Below, piece by piece: positions 1 through 11,998 of a DNA stretch of 64,000 bases. The DNA is from Lasiodiplodia sp. COLG20 (lineage: Eukaryota; Ascomycota; Dothideomycetes; Botryosphaeriales; Botryosphaeriaceae). The notes below the pieces were generated by a model, which was not told the DNA's origin, ran no database searches, and was given only the letters and a program-made list of their open reading frames with translations. Made by a program: the position numbers and the translations under genes. The DNA lies in the NCBI GenBank assembly GCA_009801085.1, contig VNWV01000008.1, positions 868,001 through 932,000 of the forward strand, in the 5' to 3' direction. The number at the start of each line of letters is the position of its first letter. Within the stretch, counting starts at the first letter, position 1.

Positions 1-1
1 T

Positions 2-735
2 CCCGAGGTCATGCAGAGCCTGCACCATCTCGTCCAATCCGGCAAGGTCACCTATCTAGGTGTCTCCGACACTCCCGCCTGGGTTGTTAGCAAGGCCAAT
101 CAATGTGAGCCAACATGATCCCTTCAACGCCCGCATGCAAGGAGCTGACAAAAACAGACGCGCGGGACCACGCCCTGACGCAGTTCTGCGTGTACCAGGG
201 CCGGTGGAGTGCGGCGGACCGCGATTTCGAGCGCGACATCATCCCGATGGTGCGCGACGAGGGCATGGCGCTGGCGCCGTGGGGCGCGCTGGGCGGCGGC
301 GCCTTCAAGACCGAGGACGAAAAGGCCAAGGGCGAGGGCCGCAACATGCGGCCGCAGAGCGAGAACCAGCGCGCGGTGACGGCGGTGCTGGACCGGCTGG
401 CCAAGGCCAAGGGCACGCTCATCACCAGTGTCGCCCTCGCCTACGTCATGCACAAGGCCCCTTACGTCTTCCCCATCGTCGGCGGCCGCAAGGTCAGCCA
501 CCTCAAGGGCAACATCGACGCCCTCACCCTCGAGCTGTCCAAGGACGAGATCCGCGAGATCGAGGACGCCGTGCCCTTCGACGTCGGCTTCCCGTCTAGC
601 ATGCTCTTCGAGTTCTTCGGCCAGCAGAAGTGGCACTCGGAGATGAGCACCTTCGATATCCCGCTCGTCAAGTCTGCGGGCTACCTCGACACGGTGCAGC
701 ACGTCCAGCCTATCAAGCCAAGGAAGATTGAGTGA
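2..735 (+). CDS. Aldo-keto reductase, aryl-alcohol dehydrogenase (AAD/norsolorinate reductase) type, 5'-truncated by the window edge
   Basis: This is the C-terminal part of an NAD(P)H-dependent aldo-keto reductase of the fungal AAD type; these enzymes reduce aryl aldehydes or ketones. An exon at 2-104 encodes the barrel strand ending in [17 protein letters not shown] 53-nt GT-AG intron (105-157) restores the frame to [25 protein letters not shown]. The segment APWGALGGG, the co-factor-side [14 protein letters not shown] and the C-terminal [11 protein letters not shown] are hallmarks of this subfamily. The catalytic Asp-Tyr-Lys-His residues and the start codon lie to the left of the window. 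The natural substrate cannot be told from the sequence. It is the nearest neighbour of a convergent 2EXR gene. Family assignment is firm; substrate is open. Confidence 0.88.
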
Positions 736-980
736 TACCAGGTCGGCGTAGGGGATTGGAACGAATGTGATGATGATAGCGAATAATTATCGAGTAACTT
801 CCCGTTCTAGAAACAACATCGTAACTATGTACTTCGTACCCGTCCCTTCACAGTGAAACAAAGGGGAAGAACAAAGGAGCAAGCTGCAAACCACAAAGAA
901 GATTCTCGCTATTAACCATAGAATCTATCATCTTGCACAACCTCCGCAACCGTCCGCTTCCGAATCTTGCAGTTCTGCAT

Positions 981-2271
981 CTACGGCGTTGTCCAGAGCC
1001 TTATGACCTCGTGGTGCTCCGCCGTCTCGTTCCACTTCGGTTTTCCCATCTTGACCCACTTGTCGTACCCGTACTTCGTCGCAGTCACGGTGGACTGGTA
1101 AGATCCAACACGTCCGGACTGCTCGTAAGGGTGGAATTGCTCCTGAACCCAGAGATACGAGTTCTCGATACTCTTGCTGTAGAAGGTCCTAGCAATTCCA
1201 CTACGTCAGCAGGTCTCCATCAGGTGTCACAATGGGTTGAACTTACGTGTATGCATAGTCTCTCTTCTCGTCCGACACGACCTTCATCTCCTGCTTTCCA
1301 TGACTCCACTCCTCTACCAGGTCCCGGAGGGGGAAGATCTGTTTCTGGGCTGAGAAGTCTCCATCCTCTCCGAATCCCACCGTCAGCATCTTCCTGAACG
1401 TCCTCACACCATGAGTGTTCCGCAATTTCATCTGGAAGAAGTCCTCGAACAGCACGACTGGGCCAGATGGCACCATCCGGCGCATCAGGTAGAAGAACGG
1501 CAGCATTTCGCTGGTTCGGAGCATCATGCGCAGCGTCAGCTCACTACAGGACGGCATCAGCCCGAGCACGCGGTCCAACTGAGCCGCGAGGGCGTTGAGT
1601 TTGCCGCTCGCCCGCTGCAGTATCGGGCCCTGTCCAAACGTCGTGCTGGCGAGACGGAGAAGGTCGATCTGCACTTCCCAGTTGCGGACATTCTGCAAGG
1701 CCATCGTCGCGTGTTTGTTGCTGCTGGAGTATATGTCCCCTGTCAGAGGGATGCCCAGGAGCAGAGAGGCGTGCTCCGCACTACGGCTTTCGAACGCGGC
1801 CCTGCCGATCTGGCCGTCGGTGCTGATCGAGCCGACCAGCTTGCAGCATCGGTACATCTCCTCGGCGAACTCGATGGAGATTTGGTGGTTGGTGAGGAGC
1901 AGGTTCGCCGGTGAGCCCACGCGCTTGACCTTGAACAGAGCGCGAAGCTCGCGCTGCGAGGGCGGCTCCCGACGGAGGTGCAGGCGCACGAGCAGGCTGC
2001 GCGGCGGGAGTCGTGGGCAGAGCCCGGCCATCAAAGTGCTGTAGAGTGGTCGTTCCGTGATCTTGGGCTTAGATGTGACATCTTCGAGGTCGCTGCACGC
2101 GAGGATGGCGAGTTCGTAGATCCTATCACGGAGCTCGCGCGGCAACTGGAGGAAGTAGCAGGGTCGAGGACGAGCATTGCGGTTGAACGCGGTGATGCGC
2201 TTGGCCATCGCGCTGAGCTTGCGCTTGGTTTTGCTGACGGTCAAGCCTCCAGAAGGCATTTTGGAGGACAT
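981..2271 (-). CDS. 2EXR-domain (F-box-like fold) protein, unknown function
   Basis: Two exons (1247-2271 and 981-1200, intron 1201-1246 of 46 nt) give 414 residues. The N-terminal motif FLQLPRELRDRIYELAI (about residues 40-56) is the 2EXR signature found in hundreds of uncharacterised filamentous-fungal proteins. It is followed by LLLTNHQIS and RNWEVQIDLL. The terminal exon adds a block ending YGYDKWVKMGKPKWNE. The same blocks recur in the gene at 11999-13003, so the two are paralogues. No catalytic motif, signal peptide or membrane segment is visible. The start is the first ATG of the open frame; an in-frame ATG a few codons later is also possible. Family-level naming is secure but no function is known. 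Confidence 0.8.
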
Positions 2272-3229
2272 TTGATGTAGGTCGGTAAGTTTGCGGGGTT
2301 GGAGGGAGGATGGATGGATGGATGAAGAAACTAGGGTCTTCCATAGTGTCTTAAGAAGCTTGGACCAATCAGTGATTGCTCAAGATCGCGTAGTGAATGA
2401 GAAGCAATTCTCCAAAGTGTTTGTCGCTGCAGTCTCGGTAGCTTGCTTCTTGAACAACACTTCAACATTCCGCCCAGCGGTTCATACGACGTAATGACTA
2501 TGACTTTGTAAAATAAAGAAAACCCCACCAAAAGACTTCATTGGATATCTCTAAGCTAGGTAGAAATAGGTTGGAGTTGGAGATACCTTTGTGCACAGAC
2601 CCCTCCCTCCTAGACTCTATCACGAATACTTCAACCCCATTTCTTCTCTTGATGTAAAAATTGCCCCGCGATTCGCGGTTAGAAACTATTGGTAATAGAG
2701 GTCTAAAGCTCTACCAACTCAGAATCCATCGCCCGCCTCTCAACGAATTTTGCGTGTGTCTCTACTCTACTTTGTTTAACTTTGCGCACTTTACAAGGCG
2801 TGACATCCAAAGAAGGGAGGCAGGCGGCGGGGAAAGTTGATCTTCTTGCATGCATAACAGCCTCAAGGCTACAGATTTGAGCGAAGACTCGTGACATGCG
2901 AGAGTTACCCACCACTTCTCAGAGAGCAGTGATCCCTAAAAGCTCGGACCATCGGAGTCGACTAAAAGAGAAAGATCGCACGCGAGACGTTTTTCATGCA
3001 TCAGTTGACCAGTTCAATTGAGATCTACCATGAGTGTAATTTGCCAGGTGGTTGCAAACGCCATGCTAATTGCTGTCCCGACTCAGTTTCCTAGAGGAGT
3101 TGGTCGTTTTTTTGTAATTTCACTCCCACTATGACGTCTATTTCCAGTCAGCCGAAACGACTGTGAAGGCGAGCATTGTTGAGCCTGCCGAATAGGCGTT
3201 GATCAACTCTTGAACGCCTGAATCACAGA
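2272..3229. other. Gene-free spacer
   Basis: Moderately AT-rich intergenic DNA upstream of the 2EXR gene and downstream of the La/Arb1 gene. It holds a GGAT tetranucleotide run at 2308-2323 and no reading frame with recognisable protein features. Confidence 0.6.
2308..2323. repeat. (GGAT)4 microsatellite
   Basis: Four perfect GGAT units. An identical four-unit run occurs at 28554-28569. Simple tandem repeat with no assigned role. Confidence 0.8.
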
Positions 3230-5134
3230 CTATCCTTGTTCTTTCTCGCTGTCGTCGTCATCTTCGTTAGTCGTGACCTCCGGCTTGTCCTCTTCAGGAT
3301 GCTCATTGAAGACGGGTTCCCTCCACTTCCACATAATGTCGTTAGCAAGGTAGGTGTAGAATGAGCAGTACACCTCTTGAACCTGATCCAACACCTGTAA
3401 GCCCAGGCTGAGGGTGCGCACTGTGGCCTGCATCTTCATGCCTACAAAGCAGGTTTGCAAGATGTCTGTTTCAATCCAAAACTCGTACTTCATGTTCCTC
3501 TGATCTTCCACGAGCTGCTCCCTGTAGCACTCAGGAAGGTCATAGGTGCTGAAGTCTGGAATCTCCCAATACTTGCAGTGAAGCTTGCCAACAGGCTTGA
3601 GTTCAAGCCTACCTCTACTTTGGGCGTTCAGCGCTGCGTAAACTTCAAGAACATCGGAAGATGGCATATCGACCGCTGTAACCTCGAGTCCAGTACTCTC
3701 GTTCGTGCTGATGCAGGTTATGTCATTGAATGCCTCCTCCAGGACAGTCATCTGTTCGTCAGTCCCGTGAGCACCGACGGCAGCCTTCAGAATGATGCCG
3801 GACTTCTCTTCGGTATGTGTGGAGAACTTTCCTCGCATGTGCGGCTCCTCCAATTCGTCCCAGTCTCCGATCCTGACGTACTTATCCTTGTAGAAGCCGT
3901 CAAAGAGGTTGCTGCAGGCGACATTGAGGTCACCTGGCATGTTGACTGACGTCTCGATAACATCGGGAAACTCTAGCTCGGCCACATTGCAGATCTTGCG
4001 TGCAGCGTAAATGTCATCGTTATACTCTGGGCAGACATTGTGGTGCAGCAGGTAGTTGTAGAAGTTCTTCAACACTGTCGATGCAAGGCGGATGTTAGCC
4101 AAATCATAGAATACGAGGGCCGGCCATTCGGAAGAGCTGCAGAGACGTCATCAGCGAACGATTCTTTTTGAAGAGGTATGGGAAGCTCACAGAAAGCCCT
4201 TTGCAACCTCTTCGAAAGCAACGGGCCAGTTCTCGTCCTCATCTTTATCCGGATCAATGGTATAGGTGGCCATCATGAGAGCAATGTCCTGCGCGTCTCG
4301 GTTCTCCAGCTCCTTGTCCTTGATGCCACCCGTGAATTGGCGCTGACCGTGTTCAACGCCGCCATACTTCATGAACTTGGCGAAGACATTGGCGTAATGC
4401 TGGTGCATCTTGCGCCTCGAGTTGTAGCGCTGGATGGCGCATTCCATCCGCCTAGTGGCATTAGCGTTGTGCCACGTAGGGAACGGGAAGAGATTAACTT
4501 ACAGTCGGAATGAGATGCCGGAGTCGTACATGCCCACCTCTGCTTGAAACTCGGCGGGGGTGACTGGGGCGTCAGCGTAGAACTCTTCGAATCCATGAGG
4601 CTTGTCGAAGCCAAAAGGCTTCTCCATCTTCGGCTGCACCACCGGGCGCTGGAACTTTTTGCCTTGCGTAGGCTTAGGCTTAGGCTCTGCGTCCGATGCG
4701 ACGTCGACATCGGACTCGTCGTCATTCTCATCAATAACAGTCTTGCCCATCAAGGGAAGCTTGCGCTTGATCTTGTTGTCTTCAACTACATCCAGGAAGG
4801 CGCTCTTCTTGAGGGCTTCCACGACTTGGCGGAAAGGCTTGTAGCGGCGCATCTTGGGGAATCCGCATATCGACTTGATAGAAACTGGGAGGTTGAGGTG
4901 ACCTTGACATTTCTCGAGGAGGTGTCGGTCAAATGGGAGGTTCTCGTCTGAGAAGTAGTACTCGACCTGGCGCCGGATTTCATCACCTTGGGGGTGTTCG
5001 GGAACGAGGTCATGCTGCAGCAACGCTTGGGCGAGACCATTCACAGCAGCTGGAGATTGAGTTTCAAGCTGTGTAGCCATGCTGGGGTCGGTAGCAGGCT
5101 GGTCCGCGGCGGCTTGGTCCACGGGCGACGCCAT
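3230..5134 (-). CDS. ARB1: La-motif / Arb1 fusion: Argonaute siRNA chaperone (ARC) complex subunit
   Basis: Three exons (4503-5134, 4191-4451, 3230-4136; introns of 48 and 54 nt) give 599 residues. Residues about 50-128 form a La-type winged-helix motif: IRRQVEYYFSDENLP, then IKSICGFPKMRRY and VVEALKKS. From about residue 176 the protein is Arb1: GFEEFYADAPVTPAEF, AIQRYNSRRK, GGVEHGQRQFTGG, the KGFLSSEW block spanning an intron, and NFYNYLLHHNVCPEYNDDI. In fission yeast Arb1 acts in the ARC complex that holds siRNA duplexes on Argonaute and is needed for RNAi heterochromatin (family knowledge). La motifs bind RNA 3' ends. The C-terminus is acidic. The joint lies inside exon 1, so it is not a splicing artefact. 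Start chosen at the ATG following ACA; an in-frame extension upstream lacks La or Arb1 character. Confidence 0.85.
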
Positions 5135-6627
5135 TGTGAGCTGCCGTGGTGTTTGTGTTGCGTTGTAGCAACAAAGAGCATGCAGGTCCGTTGAAATGGA
5201 GCACAGAGCAGTAGGCACAGCGCAGGCAGGTGCCCGAAAGAGGAAAGGGCCACCTGCAGCGCGCTGCATCTGCAAGCACGCGCTCACGTGCAGTCAGACG
5301 ACATCGCAGTTTACAAAAGGATATTGGAGCATGAAACAACGCTGCGACGAGGGCATGCGGAAGGCAGCTGGCACCGGCGCGTTGCGCCATCGCAGCAAAC
5401 GGCGGCACGCGCCATGCAAACAAGCGGAGATTTTCTAAATCATGGGTAACGCCGCTATATTAGGTTCTGACCACTATCGGCACATGGGCCGCTTGAATAC
5501 TGACCCGGTCGTGTTTCGCCCCCCTTTCGCAGGCGGAGGGTGCCTCAAGTACAGGCACGCAATTAGTGTCAGCGCTGGACTTGGTGTAGGCGTGCGCAGC
5601 GAATCATACGGGCGTAGCTGCGAGTCCCCTGGCGTGTGTGTGTGATGGGCAACACGGCGGCTATTTCGTCAAGTGGGCAGCCCGGCCACCGGGATCCAGC
5701 CTTTCCAGGAGCCGGGACGGCTGCAGACGCGCGCCTGGGGGACGGGCGGCGCCGCTGTCATTCGGCCTCGGACATATCAGCAGCCGCAGTCGTGCCGGCC
5801 GTTAATTGATGGCGAATTTCATGGGTGCGCTGCGCCCGGGGGATGGGTCCACTTGGTTGCCGTCGAGCCAGGGTTGGGCGTGGGGTCCCATCTTGATGCG
5901 CGCAGTCACGCACCTGCCTGTTGCACTTTGCGCGGCAGCAACACCAACGCCCAAAGGATCGGAATGGGCGCTGGGCTAGCTGCACAGGCAACGCAGAGTT
6001 TGCGGCGCCCAGCAAGCCCAGGGCGCGGGCTAACATGCGATGCCAAACCGCGGCTGTGTCGTTCGTGTGTTTCATTTACACACGCAGATCCGCACGCGTC
6101 GCCGCCGCCCTCGCCTGGCTGCCAAATAGGGGAGCCGGCCTCGCGCCTCGACGTTCTCGCTGCGCCTCTCGCCTGCATTCCCCGTGGCTGCACGCAAGTA
6201 AGCCGTCCGTTCCTTCACGCAACTTCCACCTGTTGGCCTGGCGCCCAAGACATCTTAGGGGTCTGCAGACTATAGGGACGTGGCTTCCACACCCCGCCAG
6301 TCCGGACTCTCCCAGCCCGATCACTAGCCTCCCGCCAACGGACTCTCACCTGCCCGAGTCCCGCCTTCCCGCCGCCCGCTCAATCCGCTCCTCGACGGCA
6401 GCTGGCCTGCGCAAGACGACCTTCGATCAAGGAAAGCATGGCTCACGGCGTCTCGAGATACTGCCTCTGATCACCCGCTCTCCGTACTGCGCCCACCCTC
6501 ACGCCATTGCGCCTCGGTCCGCCCGACCTTCCCGCGCAACAAGCAGTACTTACGCCGTGCCATACTTTTCTCCGCCCGCCGCTGCCTCGCTCGCCCACCA
6601 CCGAACTTTGAGCGCCATTGGCCCGCC
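5135..6627. other. Gene-free GC-rich spacer
   Basis: Divergent intergenic region between the La/Arb1 gene (minus) and the unknown gene starting at 6628 (plus). Several overlapping open frames occur on both strands, as expected in GC-rich DNA. None shows a conserved domain, consistent codon choice or plausible splice structure. It presumably contains both promoters. Confidence 0.5.
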
Positions 6628-8070
6628 ATGTCGATCGCCCGCGGCATCCAGTCCGCCATCTTCTTCTACCTGTCCTGCGCGCCATGTGTTGGCATGGCTC
6701 ACCAGCGCCGGCTGAAGAAGGAAGCCCGCCGTGACCGTATAGAAAAGGCCGCCCTGCAGCTCGAGTCGCCGGACGCCTACCGCCATCCGGACCCCTCGTC
6801 GACCAATCCCCACTGGAACGAGGAGATCGCATTGGGTCCGGGTCCACCACCGCGAGGAAAGAAGAGGAACAAGCGGAACATCGGGACTGCAGGATCGGCA
6901 AGAAGCCGAGTGAACAGCGACTTTGATGGGGATGGCGTGGCTGGTATCGAGATGAGCGTGTCGCCCGGCGCCTCAGACACTACGTTGCACGACGCCCGAT
7001 GGGACACGCGCAGAGATGAGAGGGAAGACGACGATACATGGGGCGCCGAAACAATAAGTTCAAGAGGTGGCATGAGGTTGTCAAGCAGCGCAGGCTCCGC
7101 CACGGGCCTGGTCCCTCTCAGCAGGCCCAGCACAGGACGATCGGCCAGCGAAAGCTACTACACCCCCCGTCCGCCTCCAGTCAACGATTACCACCCTCCC
7201 GTTGTCAGCGAACTTGCTCCCCACGCCGGCGCCAACAGTTGGATGCTTGCACCGCCGCCAAGCGCAAAGGTCATGAGCGGGAAGAAGAAATCATCCAGCA
7301 GCAGAAGCGGGAGTCGTGCGAGCAGCCGCAGTCACGTTAGCTTACGGCGGGAAGTGAGCCAGAGAGGCATTGCCGAGAAGATCAAGAGGGGCGAGACCCC
7401 GGAGGTGCCTCCAGTCTCAAGGGGCAGCTCATATGTCAGGGAGTCCAAGTCGACGCACGGGAGCCCAAAGGCTACCTTGTCTCCAACTCTGTCCGCCAAG
7501 AAGTTCAGCCATGAGCGCAGGTCCGTAGCGGAAGACTCGGATGCGTCAGACGACAGCATGCCACGCGACAAGAGGCATGACTCAGGCAACCACCTTGCTA
7601 TCATCTCACCAAACGTTGAACGCGGATCCCCAAAAAACAACAACGCGGCCAAGCAGAAATTATCGACTGTGCATTCAGGAGAGTCCCTGGTTAAGCGACC
7701 AAACACGGTCCGAGCGTCGACGCAAATGGGGCTCAAAACCTCCGTGCTGCATAAGGAGAACATTAGCGAACTCCCTGTGAGATCCAAAACGACCAGGGAC
7801 GCGAAGAAACCGACCCCTCTGGTTATCCGCGATAGCTCCCTCAATCTCCTCCAGGAACTCGTCTCTCCCAACGCGCTGCTGAACTCTCAATTCGTCAAGT
7901 CCCCAACTCTGGAAGCCAGGATACAGCTACCGCCCACCGACTCGTCGGAAGAGCTTCAACTCCGGTCGCTCAGCCCCTGGTTTCCTTCTGATGACTTCAT
8001 GGCGGCAGGCGACGATTCCGGCTCCGACTATGCACAAAACCCTCGCCTCCGGTGGAGCATGGATATCTGA
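6628..8070 (+). CDS. Conserved-looking Ser/Arg-rich protein with N-terminal membrane anchor, unknown function
   Basis: A single uninterrupted 480-residue frame beginning ATGTCGATC. Residues about 7-24 are hydrophobic (IQSAIFFYLSCAPCVGMA) and are followed directly by a strongly basic stretch, HQRRLKKEARRDRIEK, which suggests a signal anchor with a basic cytosolic flank. The rest is long, hydrophilic and disordered. It is rich in Ser, Pro and Arg, with clusters such as GKKKSSSSRSGSRASSRS and many SP/TP sites that could be phosphorylated. The C-terminal 60 residues are more ordered (SSLNLLQELVSPNALL, LSPWFPSDDF). I recognise no named domain. It lies head-to-tail with CLP1 downstream. That it is a gene is likely from its length and N-terminal layout; its job is unknown. 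Confidence 0.7.
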   Translation: MSIARGIQSAIFFYLSCAPCVGMAHQRRLKKEARRDRIEKAALQLESPDAYRHPDPSSTNPHWNEEIALGPGPPPRGKKRNKRNIGTAGSARSRVNSDFDGDGVAGIEMSVSPGASDTTLHDARWDTRRDEREDDDTWGAETISSRGGMRLSSSAGSATGLVPLSRPSTGRSASESYYTPRPPPVNDYHPPVVSELAPHAGANSWMLAPPPSAKVMSGKKKSSSSRSGSRASSRSHVSLRREVSQRGIAEKIKRGETPEVPPVSRGSSYVRESKSTHGSPKATLSPTLSAKKFSHERRSVAEDSDASDDSMPRDKRHDSGNHLAIISPNVERGSPKNNNAAKQKLSTVHSGESLVKRPNTVRASTQMGLKTSVLHKENISELPVRSKTTRDAKKPTPLVIRDSSLNLLQELVSPNALLNSQFVKSPTLEARIQLPPTDSSEELQLRSLSPWFPSDDFMAAGDDSGSDYAQNPRLRWSMDI

Positions 8071-8839
8071 ATGCATTAACACACCCTTTCCACACCAGTC
8101 TTTCTTTGTTTACGAATCTGCAAAATACGCTTCTGAGATCATTTGGTTTTATTCTGCTTTTCGATTCTCTTCTTCTCGACAGGCAGCGAAGTGTATTTTG
8201 GCATAGCGGGTTTGGCGTTAGTTGTCCCTGGGAAGTCCATACACAGCCGCAAGACGGCTTATGACGAGAGCGCTTGCATTGGGGTTATGTCTGTTTGTTG
8301 CTTTTTTTTCGCTTCTGCATCACACTCGTGCATACATTTATTCTTACCCGATTTGGACTTTTTTTTTTCTTTTTTACTTTCTGCACAGTTTGGCAATGCA
8401 TGGTATTAGCATTGGGATAGATGAAGGAAGGGATCAGACAGCACAGAATAGGGCGCCCGGCCCAACGATAGCCGTTCAACTCAGTAGATACGATCCTGCC
8501 TCAACTAGAAATTTGGCTTCAGCTATGACGTTCCGGCCCCAAGGATCGAGATAACCCCGCTTTCGGCATATGAGGTGATGTGCAGCATCCATGACCGTGA
8601 TCAGCCCTACGACCCCGCCAAGGCCAGCCGCTCCCGTCCCGGCGGCGCGGCAACAAACGCGCATCATTGCAGAAGCGCGTCGCCCAACACGAACCTCCAT
8701 CGCACCACCGCCCACCCCCTCACCCACCCCCTCGCAACGCCTCAAGCTTTCCTCAACGCCCGACGGGTTGCTTCGACGCCGACCGACCGACCGACGCAAC
8801 CGAACCGAGCCGACGCGAATCGACCGCACACACGCAGCA

Positions 8840-10454
8840 ATGTCACTCCCGGGCCTCTCGCTGCCGGGGCTGTCCATGTCGGCAGCGCCGCCGCCGTCGG
8901 CCGCGGACGTGCTCGCACCGTCGTCGGCGCCGCGCACGCAGGACCTGGCGCCGGGAACGGAGTACCGGTTCGAGGTGCCGTTCAACGCGACGCTGACGGT
9001 CAAGCTGCTCAACGGCACGGCCGAGTGCTTCGGCACGGAGCTGGCGTGCAATGCCAAGGAGCCGTACCTGTTCCGGGCGGGCACGAAGGCGGCCATCTTC
9101 ACGTGGCACGGCTGCCGCTTGCAGGTCGAGGGTGACGTCGAGAGCGAGTACCAGGCCGAGGAGACGCCCATGGTCGAGTACGCAAACGTGCACTTCGCGC
9201 TCGAGCGGCTGCGCGACGCCGTGTCGACGATGCAAGAGATGGGAAGCGGCGGCGAGAAGCCAATTGGCCCGCGCGTGCTGGTCGTGGGCCCGGAGAACGC
9301 GGGGAAGACGAGCTTGGTGCGCCTCTTGACGGCGTACGGCGTCAAGATGGGCCGCCAGCCCGTCGTCGTCAACTTGGATCCCAGGCAGGGCATGCTGAGC
9401 CCGCCCGGCTCGTTGGCCACGGCCACGATGGCCAGCGTGTTGGACGTCGAGGAGGGCTGGGGCAGCAGCCCCATCAACGGACCCAGCCCCGTCCCAGTCA
9501 AGATGCCGCTCGTCTATCACTTCGGCCTGGGCAGCCCGGACGATAACCCGAAAATGTATCGGGGCTTGGTGACGAGGCTAGCACTGGCGGTGACGAGCAG
9601 GCTGGGCGAGGACGATGAGGCCAGAAAATCAGGATGCATTATTGACACGCCCGGCGTGCTGAGCGTGGATAAAAAGGGCGTGTATGAGAATATACAACAT
9701 GTTGTTTCGGAGTTTTCAGGTGTGTGCACGATGACTATGATACTGCCAGACGAAAACCTTCGCCAAAATTCTGCCCATGCAAATTTGCTTTCTGCGTGTT
9801 TGGTGCACGTCTACTTACAGAGTTTTTCTAGTGAACGTCATCCTCGTCCTCGGTTCAGAGCGCCTATACAGCGATCTTTCCCGCCGTTTCTCGCGCCCCG
9901 GCGAGGATCCGGTCCAGGTGGTCAAGCTCGACAAGTCAGGCGGGTGTGTCGACCGCGACGAGACTTATATGAAGGCATTGAGACAAACACAAGTGCGGTC
10001 TTACTTCTTCGGCCACGGCTCCACGACACTCAGCCCGCACACGCAACGCCTCGACTTCAACTCACTCCACATATTCCGCACAGTAGACAGTAAGTCCCCA
10101 TTTGACGATGGAGGGGCTATATAATGACTCAAAATCATAGCATCCGCAACCAATCCTGCATCATCCTTTCTTCCCGGCGGCGAGGACGACGACGCCGAGT
10201 CTTCCGGGCGCCTATACGACAGAATCAAGCCGTCGCTCATGATACAGAACGGCTTGCTCGCCATTACGCATGCCGAGCCGTCGGACAGCTACGAGCACAT
10301 CCGCGACAGTAGCGTGGTAGGATACGTGTACATCGCCGACGTCGACGAAGCGAAGCAAAACGTCAAACTGCTGGCGCCGCTGAGCGGCCAAATCCCGCGA
10401 AGTGCCATGATTTTGGGCAATTGGCCGGAGGACGTCGCTGGGTTGGTGGGTTGA
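8840..10454 (+). CDS. CLP1: Clp1, mRNA cleavage and polyadenylation factor subunit (polynucleotide kinase fold)
   Basis: Three exons (8840-9719, 9832-10089, 10141-10454) encode 483 residues, close to the usual Clp1 length. The N-terminal beta domain (about residues 37-105, with EYRFEVPF and FTWHGC) precedes a P-loop ATPase domain with Walker A GPENAGKTS at 150-158 and a DTPG motif before the first intron. The C-terminal domain begins around NGLLAITHAEPSD and ends in the family-typical GNWPE. Clp1 belongs to cleavage factor IA, bridging Pcf11 and the core 3'-processing machinery in the nucleus. Yeast Clp1 binds ATP but is not an active RNA kinase; whether this one is cannot be read from sequence. 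Introns are 112 and 51 nt. Start ATG follows GCAGCA and gives the full N-terminal domain. Confidence 0.95.
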
Positions 10455-11998
10455 TTGCACCGTGATGGCAGGTGGTTGGGATGACGGGGCATTTTCGGGG
10501 AAATGAAGAGAAAAGTCGTGAGCGGAGACCTTGGCGGATGCTTGAGTTGTGCTTGTGAGGTGGAGTGATGATTCTCGGATGCTGAAACACGTGCATTAAG
10601 GAGCAGAACTACCCCCGGGCTTCTACTCCCCTTCCCCTTTTTGGCCTCATGAGGGGGCATTCGGATAGCATTTTGCGTGATGCCTGGAGTTAGGTTCTGA
10701 CGACGAGAATTCGAGGACATCGATTGGGAAGACCCATGACGAAAGATCCCGCCAAACCCTTGGCTCTGATCACCCGGTGCGAGCGTCCGTGCGCTATTCC
10801 CGACCCTGCTGTCACAGAAATTACGGCAGCCGGATCGAATTGCCAATTCGGCGGCTGGCGTCTCTTTCGACCTCAGTGCAGATCCCGAGGGTGGAATCGG
10901 ACCTTGGCAAGCCAGACGAGCGACAAACAGGCCGCAGACGATTGGCCATAGGCGGCCACAGGACAGTCGGACGTCTCGATTTGCGGGGTTCTCGTCCGGT
11001 CGGGCCGCAATCAACGTGCGGTGGCCCCATTTTTACAGGCCGCTGCCCACTATGAGGTGACACATGCGGAGGGTCGTCGTCGGGCCGGGCGAGCTGCTGC
11101 GACAGGGCGACCGACCGAAAGGGGGGAGGCACGGAGAGCGCAGAGGCAGCCCGGCAAAGCGGACCGCGGGTCCTGGGCTCGCGGCGAGGACGGGAGGGCG
11201 GGATGAGGGGGTGCTGGATGCAAACTGGCGGCGACCACGTCGGCGTCGGCTCTGGGGATCCGTGCGCGGCGGACGGGACACGGTTTTCTGCGGAGGGTGG
11301 CAAGCCGTTCCACCCCCCGTCTCGGGATACATTTGGGCGGTCAGAGGCAGCGGCGCGCGCGCGTGGGCGGGCGGTCTGGGGCTCGCGTCGAGGCCGGCCG
11401 CGTGGGCGTGCGCAAATCATGGCTGCTGGGCCGTCGGGATGCGCCAAGGCTCTCCACTGACCGCATGTGAGCGGAGGACGGCTCCCCCGGTGAGTCAGCG
11501 GGCGGAGCGGTCTGGGACTCAGCTGGCCCGCCCGTACAGAGGGGTTTGGGCGGTGGACGCGTCGCAGGAGGTCGGGCCGCGGGCTCGAAGTGACGTACAT
11601 GGCGGACGAAGCGAATATTGCCGGATCGGGTAAGCGTGCCTTCTCCAGTATCAGAAAATCGCAGTGCCTGAAGCTTCTCCCGGCTCACGGTTGACTGCCG
11701 GGCCTGCTGGGCGTCTACCGGCCCTTGAAAGGTCTGTTTCGGCCCTTCTAAACGGTCCTCCAGAATTTTGCGCGCCTATTTAATTTTAATGTAGCCGTTT
11801 GCCCTGATATGATTGGTTTACCCCGGCCCTCAGCGTGGCTGTGCAACAGATCATTGCCCAACATCCCTGCTCGTCGACCGCCTCTCCACTTCCCACGAGA
11901 TGCGAAAATGCCGCTAATTTCTGGTCTCACAACCTCATGAGCCTGAGCAAAGCCTGAGCAGGAATTTGCACGAGCACCAAGCACAGCAGCCGCCCGGG
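10455..11998. other. Gene-free GC-rich spacer
   Basis: Between CLP1 and the second 2EXR gene. It is strongly GC-rich around 11050-11600, which produces overlapping chance frames on every strand with Arg/Gly/Pro-rich translations and no family signature. Confidence 0.5.

Noticed and set aside
5673..6275. 200-codon plus-strand frame in the spacer before 6628
   Set aside because: Rich in Gly, Arg, Pro and Cys, without a domain, and overlapped by open frames on both strands.
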